DNA of 64,000 nt, from NCBI GenBank assembly GCA_028554795.2, contig CM068841.1:27397721-27461720 (forward strand), read 5' to 3'. Below the pieces are notes generated by a model that worked only from the letters and a program-made list of their open reading frames with translations, searched no databases and had not been told where the DNA came from. Source of the stretch: Sinohyriopsis cumingii. Its lineage: Eukaryota > Mollusca > Bivalvia > Unionida > Unionidae. A program made the position numbers and the translations under genes. Positions 25,384 to 36,508 of the stretch are shown here, piece by piece. Positions within the stretch are counted from its first letter, which is position 1. The number at the start of each line of letters is the position of its first letter.

Positions 25384-25523
25384 CTTGAGCAATTGTTTCT
25401 TTGACACTTGTTGAGTGGTTTTTCCAGTTGGCCATGAGGAATCTCTTCCTCTTTTTCCCTTTCGAACATGAGATGTCTTTGAACAAGTGTGGAAGAATGT
25501 TGGAATTCTCTATCTTCAGGCCA
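25384..25523 (-). CDS. Penultimate exon of the same unknown host gene
   Basis: A 140-nt minus-strand exon with acceptor TATAAATGCCAG and donor G|GTACCC. Its frame reads GLKIENSNILPHLFKDISC then KGKKRKRFLMANWKNHSTS, a basic stretch that could serve as a nuclear-localisation-like patch (inference). Upstream exons were not found. The intron directly upstream carries the long TA/CA microsatellite at 25540-25651, so the repeat ends about 15 nt from this exon's 3' splice site. Confidence 0.5.
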
Positions 25524-25539
25524 CTGGCATTTATACACG

Positions 25540-25651
<112 letters not shown>

Positions 25652-25729
25652 AAATAATCAAAATAAATATAATGTTTGTCAAGAAACTTAAGTGGGTGGG
25701 TAGCTTGGGGGGGGAAGACGGTGCACATA

Positions 25730-25909
25730 AATGTTGTTGTGGTTGTAGGGTTTAATGCCATTTTTCAGCACATGATAGGCTATACATGGCGGCCAGTATT
25801 AATGGTGGAGAAAGAACCACTGACCCATGAGAAGCTACTGGCAAGCTTTCTCACATACCCATATTAGCCGAATCCGAGACTCGAACCCACTCAGACAGAG
25901 GTGAGATGG
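25730..25909 (-). mobile_element. tRNA-Leu-like SINE, family B, 3' part
   Basis: On the minus strand: T-arm GGGTTCGAGTCTCGG, then a body (GTATGTGAGAAAGCTTGCC, TGGTTCTTTCTCCACC) and a tail of AAACCCTACAACCACAACAA. The first half of the tRNA-like head lies at 27905-27954, beyond an inserted hAT element. It is unrelated to family A. Confidence 0.8.
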
Positions 25910-26061
25910 CAGTGTCAACATACATGCCAACCCCTGAGAAGGAAAAAGTGTAATCCAAGTGGACAAAAAGAGGAATTCAAGCAGAAAAAGAGGAATCCAC
26001 ATATAACATGCTAAAAATTCAATAAACTGATTTATTTGCCCCTCTCATATTTTAACATCCT

Positions 26062-26460
26062 TTACTGCTTCAAGTTTTCATATGTAGCACTTTTAGTTTT
26101 AGAAAGCAACAGATTTTCATGTTGCATTTTAAAACACTTCGTACCAGCTGAGACCATGAATGTTTTGCACACCAGTAGAGTACAAAATACTGGGTTACTG
26201 AGCCTGGATCGGAATTCACTTTTATTTTTGTTAAATATACCGAACAATCTCTCACAGTCAGCATTAGAATGGTAAAGAACCAATATTCCTTTCATAACCT
26301 GACAAAGAAGAGGAAATTTATATCTTCCAGTGATTGTGTCTTTTAGCTGGGAAATAAGGTGCCACTGCACATCAACTCTATCTGCATTAAGTATATTGTC
26401 AGGTAGAATCCCAACTTGATACTTCAGGAATTCTCCTTCCAGATGATCCAAAGTAGGCAA
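26062..26460 (-). pseudogene. hAT transposase C-terminal fragment
   Basis: 132-residue frame. It contains LLCQVMKGILVLYHSNADCERLFG..NKNKSEFRSRLS, where the SNADCERLFS-like block plus (K/R)xxRxxLS is the hallmark of the hAT dimerisation domain near the C-terminus. The N-terminal zinc finger and RNase-H-like core are not readable as long frames upstream (26460-26800), though patches such as HC- and KxCxxCxxAHH-like words appear near 26880-26930. Dead copy. Confidence 0.8.
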
Positions 26461-26939
26461 GGATGATAAAAGAAAGGGATATCTCTTGACAAAGAATCTA
26501 ACACTTTTGAAGCGGTTTCACTGTCTCTCGGTTACATCAGCAACTGAAGCATTTAAAAGCACTTCATCTCCATAGGGGAATTTCTGGAGCATGTAATCAC
26601 AGGCTGTAGCATAATAATCTCTAACATTATCATAAAACATCTTCACAGCTAGAGTAAAATTGTGTTTTATGAATTCTCTTGCTTCTGTACTAATAGCAAG
26701 ATCTTCATTATCTTTCTATTAAGAACTCGGTAAATAACACCTCTGCATTTATAACTTTCATGTCCGCAATTTAGTTCTGCTGTAGATAAGAAGTTACCTT
26801 AGTATTGGAGTTCGTAAGATGAGCTAATTCAGTGTGTTTCATTGTTTTCAAGTGTTTCTCCACATCAAATGTACCACTATGCCCAATATTAAAATCTTTT
26901 CTGCACAGACTGCAATGAGCATGATGCTGTCCTAGAACA

Positions 26940-27106
26940 CAGGGATTCGTATCATTGCTTAAAACTGATTGTCATACATGTACTATATAGTATAGTGCAC
27001 AAAGTACTGGGTTAATCAACATATCAATCATGCATTTGTCAAAAATATAATATAGTATATAGTACATGTATGACAGGTCAATTTTAAGCAATGATATGAA
27101 CCCCTG
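26940..27106. mobile_element. Foldback/MITE-like element nested in the hAT element
   Basis: A 167-bp unit with arms of about 60 bp. Left arm starts CAGGGATTCGTATCATTGC; the right arm, reverse complemented, starts CAGGGGTTCATATCATTGC, and both continue through TCATACATGTACTATATA. CAGGG ends suggest a hAT-type MITE. No clear target duplication was seen. Confidence 0.75.
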
Positions 27107-27904
27107 TGCCCGAGAATGGAACGCTGTATTATGCCATTCATATGTTCATCTTTGAATGGTTCGTTTTTTTTGTCTTTTTCTGATCCACCTGTGAAATTCT
27201 TTGAAAAAAATATATGTGCTCTAACACAAACATCAACTAGAAAATAGAATACATCTGAAGACTTTTAGTGCCAAATAGTAAAATTCTTTCCACACTGCCT
27301 GCAATAGACGTCACGTGATGCTGCCCTCGTGTCCTCATCTTTGGAGGATTCTGTTATTTTTTGTTTCGTTTATTTTTTGCCTTTTTCTTATCCATCTGTG
27401 AAATTATTTGAAACGATATATTTGTGCTCTCATACACGCATCGACTAAAATAAATTATACTTTTTAGCACCAAATATCTGTAGACTGGTTCTGTACTAAA
27501 TATAAATTAGAAAAAAGAATCTTCAAATAAAGATTAAAAATTAGAAAACCAGTCTGTTCTCTCCTTACTAAGCCATTCAGCTGCTATAAATAAAATATGA
27601 AGTTGAAAGTAGAACCAGCATGTTTCTTGTAATAGGATAGTTGCTATAAATAGAACATAATACTGTTAGGAAAGTGCATGGACAAGCGTACTCATATACT
27701 GTAGTTACGTAGAAGCCGTCTTTTCTAAAATACAGTCTGTGGGATTAATGGGATGTTAATAAAAACAAGAAAACAAACAATTGGGGTTTTTTTGGAAGGT
27801 GGATATACCGAAAAAGCGTAATCCATATATGTTTATGAGTAAGGCGTAATTTAGTGACAAAGGCATAATGATTTATGCCAAAAGCGTAATGGTTGGCATC
27901 ACTG

Positions 27905-27954
27905 AGTGATCCGTAACGGAGAGTGCTTTAGACCACTTGGCCGCTCGGGGCCCC
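27905..27954 (-). mobile_element. tRNA-Leu-like SINE, family B, 5' part of head
   Basis: On the minus strand: GGGGCCCCGAGCGGCCAAG then TGGTCTAAAGCACTCTCCG, which fits a tRNA-Leu-type acceptor, D arm (A box) and anticodon stem. The rest of the head and the body are at 25730-25909. Confidence 0.75.
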
Positions 27955-29270
27955 GCACAGAAATGTAGTTTGCAGGAAATATGCTGTAAATATTAAAGAA
28001 GAGGTCAAAAATACACTTTAACACATATTCTACTTACATAACTTAAAAGCTCAACCTCATTCTACATAACAACACAACATATTAGGTAGTGCTCTACAGT
28101 TTCAAATTTTGCATAAGGTTAGAATTTTAAAGAAAAAGAATTTCCCCGGCTTTCCTCACTGGTTATACTGGCTATTTAAAAATGACCTTGTATATCTTAG
28201 GTATAATTCAAAGAACCTTTCATTCCCTTTATTTTGATGTATGATTGATGGGTGTAATATGGGTTATAGAGTATACAGCTTGGCCTTACTCCAGATGTGC
28301 ATTTTTCAAAAAAGTGCTAGCTCCACTTGATCATCTTCACTTCCTGAACTTCAGAAGTAAACTACAAAAACAGAGTCGATAACGTTTTTTACATTTTATA
28401 TATTTGGTAATTCATTCATTGCACTTTCAGAAGCTGGTATTGTCTAGTCTGGCAAAATTCATTTTCCCTACTTTAATAGCTGCTATGGATAGTGTACTTT
28501 AGACTAATTCAGGCCGATTTTTTAGCACAAGGGAGCAGTCATTTTAGTTAGTAGTGTGCTTAAATCATGTACAATTTCCAAATGTACAATATCCAAAGAA
28601 ATATCATACATTAATACAGCATAGAGGTATGCCAACATTCTCTCCATTGTGTATGTTTTAAATGTGAACAACTTCACGTTACATACATCACTCTCTCAAA
28701 AGTAAATAATAACTGGTGAGCGCCCCCTTAATCATGCATTTGTCAAAAATTGTCCTGGACGTGTTAATGTTGTTCATCAAAACCTCAGTAATAATTTAAG
28801 AATCACGGATGTCTTAAGGCCTGGATCTATTTCAAACTATCTAACTTTACCGTTGCAAAAACAAAATCAGTATAAAAAGACTAAGCCACTCCTAGCTATG
28901 TACAGGGTCAAGTAAAATGATATTTACACCCCACTCCACTTACGCGTGCTTTGTAAATTAAAATGCTGTACAAAGTTCTACGAGGACTTAACACAGATTT
29001 TAAAGAATACTAACAAATAGAACTCGTCGTAGTGCACCATTTCCCGATATAGGACACTTTTTAACACTTCTATGCGAGAATATTTTATGTTTTGAGCCAT
29101 ACTGATCAAAATGCGTGATTACCTTTCCATGTCCATTGCACAATTTCAACATGGCAGAAGCAGTAACCTGACCCTCATAGTTTATGAGTAACGGAGTGGA
29201 GAAAGGTCAGGGGAACCAGACTACAAGTTGTAAAGTTCTTCAGTTTTGGAGGTAAGTACATCTTGCATGT
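27955..29270. other. Unassigned AT-rich sequence
   Basis: No gene recognised. A plus-strand GAG|GTAAGTAC donor-like site occurs near 29250, with a short frame (ATGGCAGAAGCAGTAACC then stop) upstream near 29151. This is too little to call an exon. Confidence 0.3.
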
Positions 29271-29722
29271 GGACATAGAACACAATTAATTTTACTATAT
29301 GTTCTCTAGATTTGTTTCTCAGTACTGACCTTTCCACTGTGTGACAATCAATACAAATCATATATTAATCTAAAATACCTTCAAAGATGACTTCACAGTG
29401 AAGTTATCGTCAAAGATTGACCTGCTCTTTTTTTTAGATGCTGGACTGTCAACATAGCAGCATGGAAACAGAACACAGATTTCACTTCCAGATCATCACC
29501 AAGGTCTTATTACTCACTGTGCACAGTCGCTGAAATACACACAGACAACAACACCCTGAGCTCATATTCTCAAGAACCAACAATTACCTTTAAATCCCTA
29601 CCAAAAAAGCATAAATAAAACTCTTCTATCACCACCAAAATGAGATGGGAAAAATGTTCTGAAAATAGACTAGAACTACATTCGTGGGTACTGAACTGGA
29701 AGTATTAATTGTGACCCGATTC
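29271..29722 (+). repeat. Long direct repeat, copy 1
   Basis: About 452 bp starting GGACATAGAACACAATT and ending GTGACCCGATTCC. A second copy at 33426-33880 differs at about fifteen scattered positions. The two bracket a Mutator-like transposase. The outer flanks share CATGT (just before copy 1, and overlapping the last base of copy 2), which could be a short target duplication or chance. Confidence 0.85.
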
Positions 29723-30555
29723 CTGACAGGGTTAGACAATTTTACCTCCATGGACAAAACTTCCATCCATGGTCAAATCAATGTCTCTTAAATACTGCTG
29801 CAAAGTTTTAAGGAATTTCATCCATGAATAGGACAGTTACAGGCTTTTAGCTGACACCACTGTAACACATGTACAAGCCAATTCCAAATGGCCGAATTTC
29901 AAAAATGCACAAAACTTAAAGTTTAATTGTGATTTTGCTAATCAAGATAAACACTTCAAATAAACTGTAATTATTTTTTAGTTCTAACACCAATCTGGAA
30001 ATTACAGAAATTAAATTTGGCTGTTTAACTTTCTCAGAAAATTCAATTTTAAAAAATGATACATATTTTGATATGAAAATGTAAATTTAACTTAAATTTT
30101 AATGAAAATTTAAAACCTGAAGTTGACAAAATTTGTTCTATGGCAAAGTCTCTCCATTCTTTTGTCATAAACATCAATGGTTTTCCTTATCAGGTGTGAA
30201 GCAATTAAACCAGAGCTTGTCAATGAAAGGTAACACCTGAAATCTGGTAGCATCTAAATACACAAGCTAGGTCTAACCAAGTACATGACATCATTTCCAC
30301 CAAGTTAGGCTTCCAGTAGTATTGAAGAGTTGGTGAAGTTCTCTGAAACCAAGCTAGCATGTCTTCTCCTAGTTATATAAGTGAGAGCGAGAGGATAATT
30401 CTTGTATTTTACATGCAGTTATTGTAACTGAAACCATCAAAGGGTACAAGATGAGAAAGACAACTTATTTTTAAACCTGGATATTTCCACATAACAAAGG
30501 AGTCACATATCTGACTGATGATACTCTACCAAGTTCCAGTGCTGCATCTGTTCCA

Positions 30556-32100
30556 GTGACCAGAAGAATTGATGCAGACAAGTTCTCTCTCATAGCAGTG
30601 ACAAAGCCAACAAATGGGGGTCTCAAGTCAGTTCAGGGACCAGACTGTAATGGCACACCTGGGTCTGCAAAAATTCTACGACCATCATCCAAAGCAAAAC
30701 TGGACCTGAAAGAGACAAATTTGAATGAGCACGATGGGACACGTATGATCTGAATGAATAAAAATGTTGAAATGTGGAATGATATCATTCATCGCCATGG
30801 TAACCAAGTCAACATATATGGCAGACCAGAGTTCTAAATTGCTAATGAAATAAAATGGGGACTTGCTTGGAAGCATACTATGATGTGCAAAAACTGCAGC
30901 TTTAAGTCACCAGAGTATAAGCTGTTTGAGGAGATAAAAACAAGCTGAAACTAGTCAGACAAGTTAATTTTATGCATGGTGTTCAGCATCATGAGCAAAT
31001 AAATGTTGCTTTTGATGCAAGATACAATGCCATTAGCTTTGGACATGAAAAGAAACATGGTCAAAGTGCATCACAAGCTGTTGGAATTGCCTGCGAAACT
31101 GTTACAGAGAAACAATACACTGTGGGGACTACAGTAGAAAACAAGCTGAAGGGGAAAGGTTTTGATGTGCAATGTCCAGGAGGCCAAGTTGACTGCACAG
31201 TAAATCTGTCACCAGTTGCACCACATTCAGAGTATGAAATGGAAAGTGAAATGGAAAACAAGTTTGTGCTGCAAGAGATTCTCATTAGACATGCAACAAC
31301 AGATGGAGATGCACAGGCTGCTGCTGGCTTCCAAAATGCTTACACCATTCTGCATCCAATGTGGAAAGTAAAAAGACTGTCGGATCCCATCCATTTGGGT
31401 CGTTTACAGTTCAAACAGTGTAATTCTGCAATATTTAGTGAAAACATGTTTCCAGGAATAAGAACAAGAGAAGGAAAAAGGCTCAAACAGAAAATTTTCA
31501 GCCAAGACATTAAAGCACGTTGCGGTTTAATCTTCAAGCAAATGATGGAGGACAATAGTGGTGATGTTACAAAAATTAAACGTCAACTTCCCCAAATACT
31601 GGATGCCACTCTGCGCTGTTATTCAGGGGACTGCTCAAAATGCTGGCATTATTCAAAGGTCGGTGGGGAAGGAAGTACTAACAGCTGGTGGATGCGATCA
31701 GCATACCTGGGCCCTCATCAAGTGACTCATCTCAACATCACAGAAAATGATAAGAATATCCTGCTAGAAGTTCTGAAAATGAAACTCTCCTGTGATGCTG
31801 TAGAAAGACTGTGACTGAATACAAACACACAGAAATGTGAGGCGGTGAACAGATCAATCAGTGTTTCATTACCTAAAAATGTGAACTATTCCAGAAACTT
31901 TGAGGCAAGAGTGCATTCAACAATACATAGACTCAATAACAGCCTGGGATCATCACTGAAAATAAAAGTGACACACTTGGGAGGTAAACTTTCAACAAGG
32001 ACTCTGAGATCACTGGAGACAATGGATAAAGACTGCACTTACCATCACTTGTATCAAAAGCATCCACAAACCAGGAAACATATTCTAGCAAGATGAGGAA
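30556..32100 (+). pseudogene. Mutator-like (Kolobok-type) transposase remnant
   Basis: The 280-residue frame at 30972-31814 reads FDARYNAISFGHEKKHGQSA, later TTDGDAQAAAGFQ and DPIHLGRLQFKQ. This is the pattern of the invertebrate 'Mutator-like transposable element domain', with acidic residues at the expected spots. Upstream (30760-30960) a WGLAWKHTMMCKNCSFKS patch is the cysteine-bearing N-terminal part. Downstream (31845-32090) comes NRSISVSLPKNVNYSRNFEAR, the family's C-terminal signature. Stops separate the middle frame from both flanking parts (near 30950 and at 31812-31814), so it is inactive. The frame at 30556-30753 may be further N-terminal sequence. Confidence 0.7.
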
Positions 32101-32516
32101 ATATGATACAGGCCCATCTGAGGTACAGGACACAGCAAGGCAATAGGAAGTCTGACTACTGCAAAGGACTGCTAGACACCAAGGGTGATCACTCCTATGC
32201 AAAGGTTTAGCAGGAGCCAATGGATACTGCAGACAGAAAAAGTTATCTTAATTCATGTGCAAAATGAAAGTGCTCAAAGACACCATGAAGAACACATTGT
32301 ACAGAAGAGAAAACTGTAGTGGGGAAATCTGTAGGTAACACAACACATGTTATGTGCAGTTGTGTTACTTACTACCACCTGATGAGAACTATGGAGAGGT
32401 CGAAACAATTTTCTCTCAATATGAAGACACAAATAAAGAAATTAAAAAGCAAAATAAATAAAGATTAAAATATTCAAAATTAAAATAACATGACAAGACA
32501 TGACTTACTAGACTAG

Positions 32517-32585
32517 CTGAATGAATGAATGAATGAATGAATGAATGAGTGAATGAAATGGAAGGAAGGAAGGGAGGGAGGAATG
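32517..32585. repeat. (GAAT)n and (GAAG)n tetranucleotide repeats
   Basis: About ten GAAT units pass into GGAA/GGGA words. A complementary CATC/TTCC-rich run follows at 32667-32695. Confidence 0.9.
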
Positions 32586-32759
32586 TATTTAAGAAAGCAC
32601 TGTCATACCAGCATGTTCTACTAAAATAAAGACCACACTCTTTCCTTTCTCCTTGTTACTCAACACATCCATCATCCATCCATCCTTCCTTCCATGGCAG
32701 ACATAAATTGATATGGATGTGGGTGGGTGTAAAGGATATATCATGATACCTGAATTTAT

Positions 32760-32960
32760 TCCATATTACAATTTCAACTTTAACATGCAGTCTGGATAGT
32801 CACCATGGCCAATGCAATGACCATAACCTTTGCAATACTGCCTATTATTGTTAACGGAATGATGCTCTAGAATCAGATGATCCACATTCACACACAAACT
32901 ATTATGGCATAAATGGGATGCATCTAGCTCCTTTGGTATAGTCAGACTTCTCAATTACAC
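32760..32960 (-). pseudogene. His-Me finger endonuclease fragment (I-PpoI-like zinc-binding loop)
   Basis: The 62-residue minus-strand frame reads ASHLCHNSLCVNVDHLILE, then HSVNNNRQYC, then CIGHGDYPDC. The SHLCxNxxCxxxxHL block followed by C...C.GH..YPDC is the zinc-binding and active-site signature of His-Me finger homing nucleases of the I-PpoI type, which occur in many invertebrate genomes as unclassified ORFs. The N-terminal half is missing or worn. It runs opposite to the Mutator-like transposase and lies inside the same pair of direct repeats. Confidence 0.65.
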
Positions 32961-33425
32961 CATCAGTGCCAGTCTGTGAACAAATTTCTTCTTTCATGTC
33001 TTTGTCACAGGATCCTTATATGACAATAGGCCATATAATCCATTGGCTGTTACATTTCCTGTCCATATTTTATGAACACTATTATGTGCTATTACAGAAT
33101 TTAATGAGATTTTTGCTGACAGGCTTTGAAAAAATCCTCCGTTGCAACTTCTATATGGTGTATGAATACACTGCAGCTAATAATAATGAGTGTCTGAGTG
33201 TCATCTCCAATAGATACCATTTCTGTGAATTTATAGGGAAAAATTTAGCTTTAAACTTTTAAATTTTTAAAATTAATTTAAAAACAAATTTAATTAAATT
33301 TTTTAATTTTAATTACATTTTCTGATTGCTACAGTCAATATACACAAGGTGTGAAAATCTCATGTGTCTATCTTTAATAATAAAATTTTTATAGTGATTT
33401 AAAGTTGAATCAATGCTGCCCTGAT

Positions 33426-33880
33426 AGGACATAGAACACAATTAATTTTACTATATGTTCTCTACATTTATTTCTCAGTACTGACCTTTCCACTGTGTGA
33501 CAATCAATACAAATCATATGTTAATCTAAAGTACCTTCAAAGATGACTTCACTGTGAAGTTCTCGTCAAAGGTTGACCTGCTCGTTTTTGAGATGCTGGA
33601 CTGTCAACATAGCAGCATGTAAACAGAACACAGATTTCACTTCCAGATCATCACCAAGGCCTTATTACTCACTGTGCACTGTCGCCGAAAATACACACAG
33701 ACAACAACACCCTGAGCTCATATTCTCAAGAACCAACAATTACCTTTAAATCCCTACCAAAAAAGCATAAATAAAACTCTTCTATCACCACCAAAATGAG
33801 AGAGGGAAAAATGTTCTTAAAATAGACTAGAACTACATTCGTGGGTACTGAACTGGAAGTATTAATTGTGACCCGATTCC
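33426..33880 (+). repeat. Long direct repeat, copy 2
   Basis: Second copy of the 29271-29722 repeat in the same orientation. The outer right flank is ATGTAGTC. Confidence 0.85.
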
Positions 33881-35036
33881 ATGTAGTCTGTAATCCCATA
33901 ATGCCTAAATAAAAGTGATCGGTTTTTTATATAAAAAATGGAACTTAGGAAGTTTGGGGTTGCATGTCTTGGTTTTAAAAACAAGCCCGACACAATTTGT
34001 AATATCATGTATTATCTTTTCTTTAAATGTTGGTACTCCAAAAGTAGTATTTTTGTTTACTTGGTTCTTCCTAACTGAGGACAAATCCATCGAGAGGAAT
34101 CATTTAAATATAAAGCTACAGGGGGAATGGGGATAAGATATAAATGCCACATTGTAATTCAATTCTGTCTGTTTCATCTCAGTATTTGCAGTGGATCATT
34201 AGAATAGGGATTATACTTACCGTCTGGATACAAAGGTTAGTCTGAATAAATTTATTAATTAATAGCGCGCAGTCCGATCATCCGCTGATAAACCGGCGGA
34301 CGCTTCAGCACAATTAGTGCATAACATCGTAAATTGGTCCCTGGCAAATTTCTTAACTTAAGGCTATGGTGTGACTTTTTCAGCTATTATTGTTTACTGT
34401 TGATAAATATGGATATATTTGTGAACTTGGTGTTTCGGGCTTGTGTTGTTCTTGAAACTGATGTCAGGCATTACACCTTCCATAGTTGCTCTGCAGTATG
34501 TTGATAGTGAAATACCAATAGTCGGCTAGGAAGAAGAAATAGCCTCCCATAGCAGTATACACGTGGGTTCAAGGCAAGTAGAGTATCTCAAAAACGGCTT
34601 GGATGACAACTATTCTGAATTGCATCAAACTATTTAGTACTAGTAGACAATGTTTTTCAAAATTTTCATCCAGGGAAAGAGTTTTCGTTTGCACTGTGAG
34701 CACCACATGCTGTCAAAAATGGCCTTTGGATGTGAAAAATGCATGTATAAAATAGGGGTTGGGGTGGATACAATTCTTCTGCTATGAACTGCCATTGACT
34801 TCTCTGGTCAAGTGAATACTATTCTTATGCTTTGTTTTAATATAGGTATCTAAAAATATGGACCTTTTTGACCTCACTTGTGTATTTGATTTTAATGATT
34901 TTTTTTATACTAGGTCGCTGATTGCGGTATTAAATTTGTACAAAAAAACAGGTTCCTGCCACCCCCACCCCACCCCCCAAAAAAAGAGGAAAAAAAGGTG
35001 GAGAACAACTTGCTTGTCTACCCCATGTCCTACATG

Positions 35037-35078
35037 TAAGACCTGACGCTGATATTTATGTTTTGGGCGTCAGGGTCT
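35037..35078. repeat. Short hairpin
   Basis: TAAGACCTGACGC pairs with GCGTCAGGGTCTTA across a 17-base loop, with one bulged G. Confidence 0.8.
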
Positions 35079-35793
35079 TACAGCCTAACTAACGGCGCCG
35101 TGTAGTGTGTTTTGATGTCAACTAACATCGTTAAGAAAGTGAAATTTTCAGGAATATTTCACACAACTGACAACTAAAATAACGACGCTTTTCTGCAAAG
35201 TAAAGTGATAATGTTTTAGTCAGACTTTACTTACTCGGATGCTTTTTCTCTAATAAATTCAAATTCTCAGAAAAGAAATGGACCCGTTTTCAAGTTTCTT
35301 TGGCCTACATTTCAGTTGGCTGGAAAGCGATGAAAGCCGAGAATGCCGAAATCAAGTTAAGTTGAAATATTATTTGTTAACGAAACGAATAAAAAAATAT
35401 ATTATGCCTGTTGGAACTGTTAGCAACGGTTCGTTTCGTTCAAGAAACAGATCCCCAACATGAACCTACTTGAACTTACTTCGGCATACCTCTACTACAA
35501 ATTCAAATGTATGTCAACGGAACGTGAAAATGCATCCATTTGCTAGTGTCATAGTTTCATTCCACCAGGAATAAAGACAGCACAGTAAGTATATTAATTA
35601 CATAAAAATTGGTGAAAAAATTTCGATATAGGCTGCCAAGTGTGTGAGATGTTCCTGAAACTTTGATTACTCATTCCGATGTCAACTTCATCGGAACACA
35701 CTATACAATGGCGTTATTTGGATAGTAAGACATAGCATCTAAACAAAATCAACATGTGCTATGTCTTACATGTAGGACTAGTCTTCCCCATGA

Positions 35794-35863
35794 CCCGTTC
35801 TGACATAGGACCCTCTCTATCATAATATATATTATGATAGAGAGGGTCCTATGTCAGAACGGG
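35794..35863. repeat. Perfect 70-bp palindrome
   Basis: Two 35-base arms without spacer or mismatch. The left arm starts CCCGTTCTGACATAGGACC and the centre is ATAT|ATAT. I checked pairing base by base to 35794/35863. Outside that, one mismatch is followed by four more pairs. Confidence 0.95.
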
Positions 35864-36414
35864 ACATGTGGGTAATCTAATGTATTTTTGCCACTCTGTA
35901 TTATTTTTTCCATTAGATTATTGTTGTTGTTTTTTCTCAGTATCAAGCTCGCGTCGAGCACGTGTGCCTTTACGTTGTTAACTATCTCGTTAGTCTGCCA
36001 TGTTTTGTTTATAGTATATATTTAAATTAGAACCACCTGACTCATTACCGCTTACTGGCTCAAGATGACGTACCCGTTTTTGTGGTCACGTGGGATTTCC
36101 GTTATTAATAGTGACCTACAAGTTTCAATTAAAGTGGGTCCCCATAAAAATTCATTTTCTCTTGTTTAATTTTTAATTATCTAATTGAATCTTCACACAC
36201 TCTTGGTTTTTGTGAATTATTTCTGCTTATAAGCTGACACAATTACTTTCATGATCTTTAAAATTCATAAAAACAACAGACACTCTGCCCTATTGTGCCT
36301 TTAAATGTGTATGCGTGTAATAGTGAGAGGTTACTTCCTGCTGTCATTTCGGCCATATGGAAATAAGCTCTAAACAAGATAAAATGTTTAACTCATTAAC
36401 ATGAACACCACGCA

Positions 36415-36424
36415 TATAAAAAGG
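36415..36424 (+). promoter_or_regulatory. TATA box of the CARD-NACHT-LRR gene
   Basis: TATAAAAAGG, with GC-containing sequence about 30 nt downstream (GGCTTAAACGGCGACTATC) as a likely start region. A GAAAGAAGAAAC stretch (IRF/ISRE-like, loose match) lies in the presumed 5' UTR, and an ACTTCCTG (ETS-type) word lies near 36331. Confidence 0.65.
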
Positions 36425-36508
36425 AGTGGGTTATATATTATTGGCTTAAACGGCGACTATCAACGAGAAAGAAGAAACTTATATCGGTAAAATCAACCGT
36501 GTTACTGG

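Larger units (their letters stand above)
25910..27904 (-). mobile_element. hAT DNA transposon remnant
   Basis: The ends share the hAT-type terminus CAGTG...ATGCCAACC: the right end is CAGTGATGCCAACC on the minus strand, and the left end has the same words with about nine extra bases between. The subterminal GTAAT words also agree. The C-terminal dimerisation region of a hAT transposase lies at 26062-26460. The remaining transposase is eroded, with short frames only. A clear 8-bp target duplication is not visible: the flanks TGAGATGG and AGTGATCC match only partly. It sits exactly inside the tRNA-like head of a family B SINE. Confidence 0.8.
33881..36414. other. Intergenic sequence upstream of the NLR gene
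   Basis: No protein gene recognised. On the minus strand a strong donor (GACG|GTAAGTAT) lies at about 34214-34222, with a CG-containing stretch just upstream (34260-34330). It could be a non-coding first exon for a minus-strand gene, perhaps the one ending at 24861; unproven. C- and A-rich low complexity occurs at 34965-35000. Hairpins are listed separately. Confidence 0.35.

Noticed and set aside
25902-27912. 8-bp target duplication of the hAT element
   Set aside because: The flanks TGAGATGG and AGTGATCC agree at too few positions; the site has drifted or the ends were trimmed.
27026-28752. A 21-base word (AATCATGCATTTGTCAAAAAT) occurring at about 27027 and 28731
   Set aside because: Identity does not extend beyond the word. 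It may be a trace of the foldback element loop, but that is too little to call.
29151-29258. First exon of a plus-strand gene (ATG, then GAG|GTAAGT)
   Set aside because: The frame stops after six codons and no downstream exon could be matched; it may be chance near the direct repeat.
34208-34222. U1 snRNA 5' end (ATACTTACC)
   Set aside because: Only nine bases match and nothing downstream resembles U1. The same bases are better read as a splice donor on the other strand.
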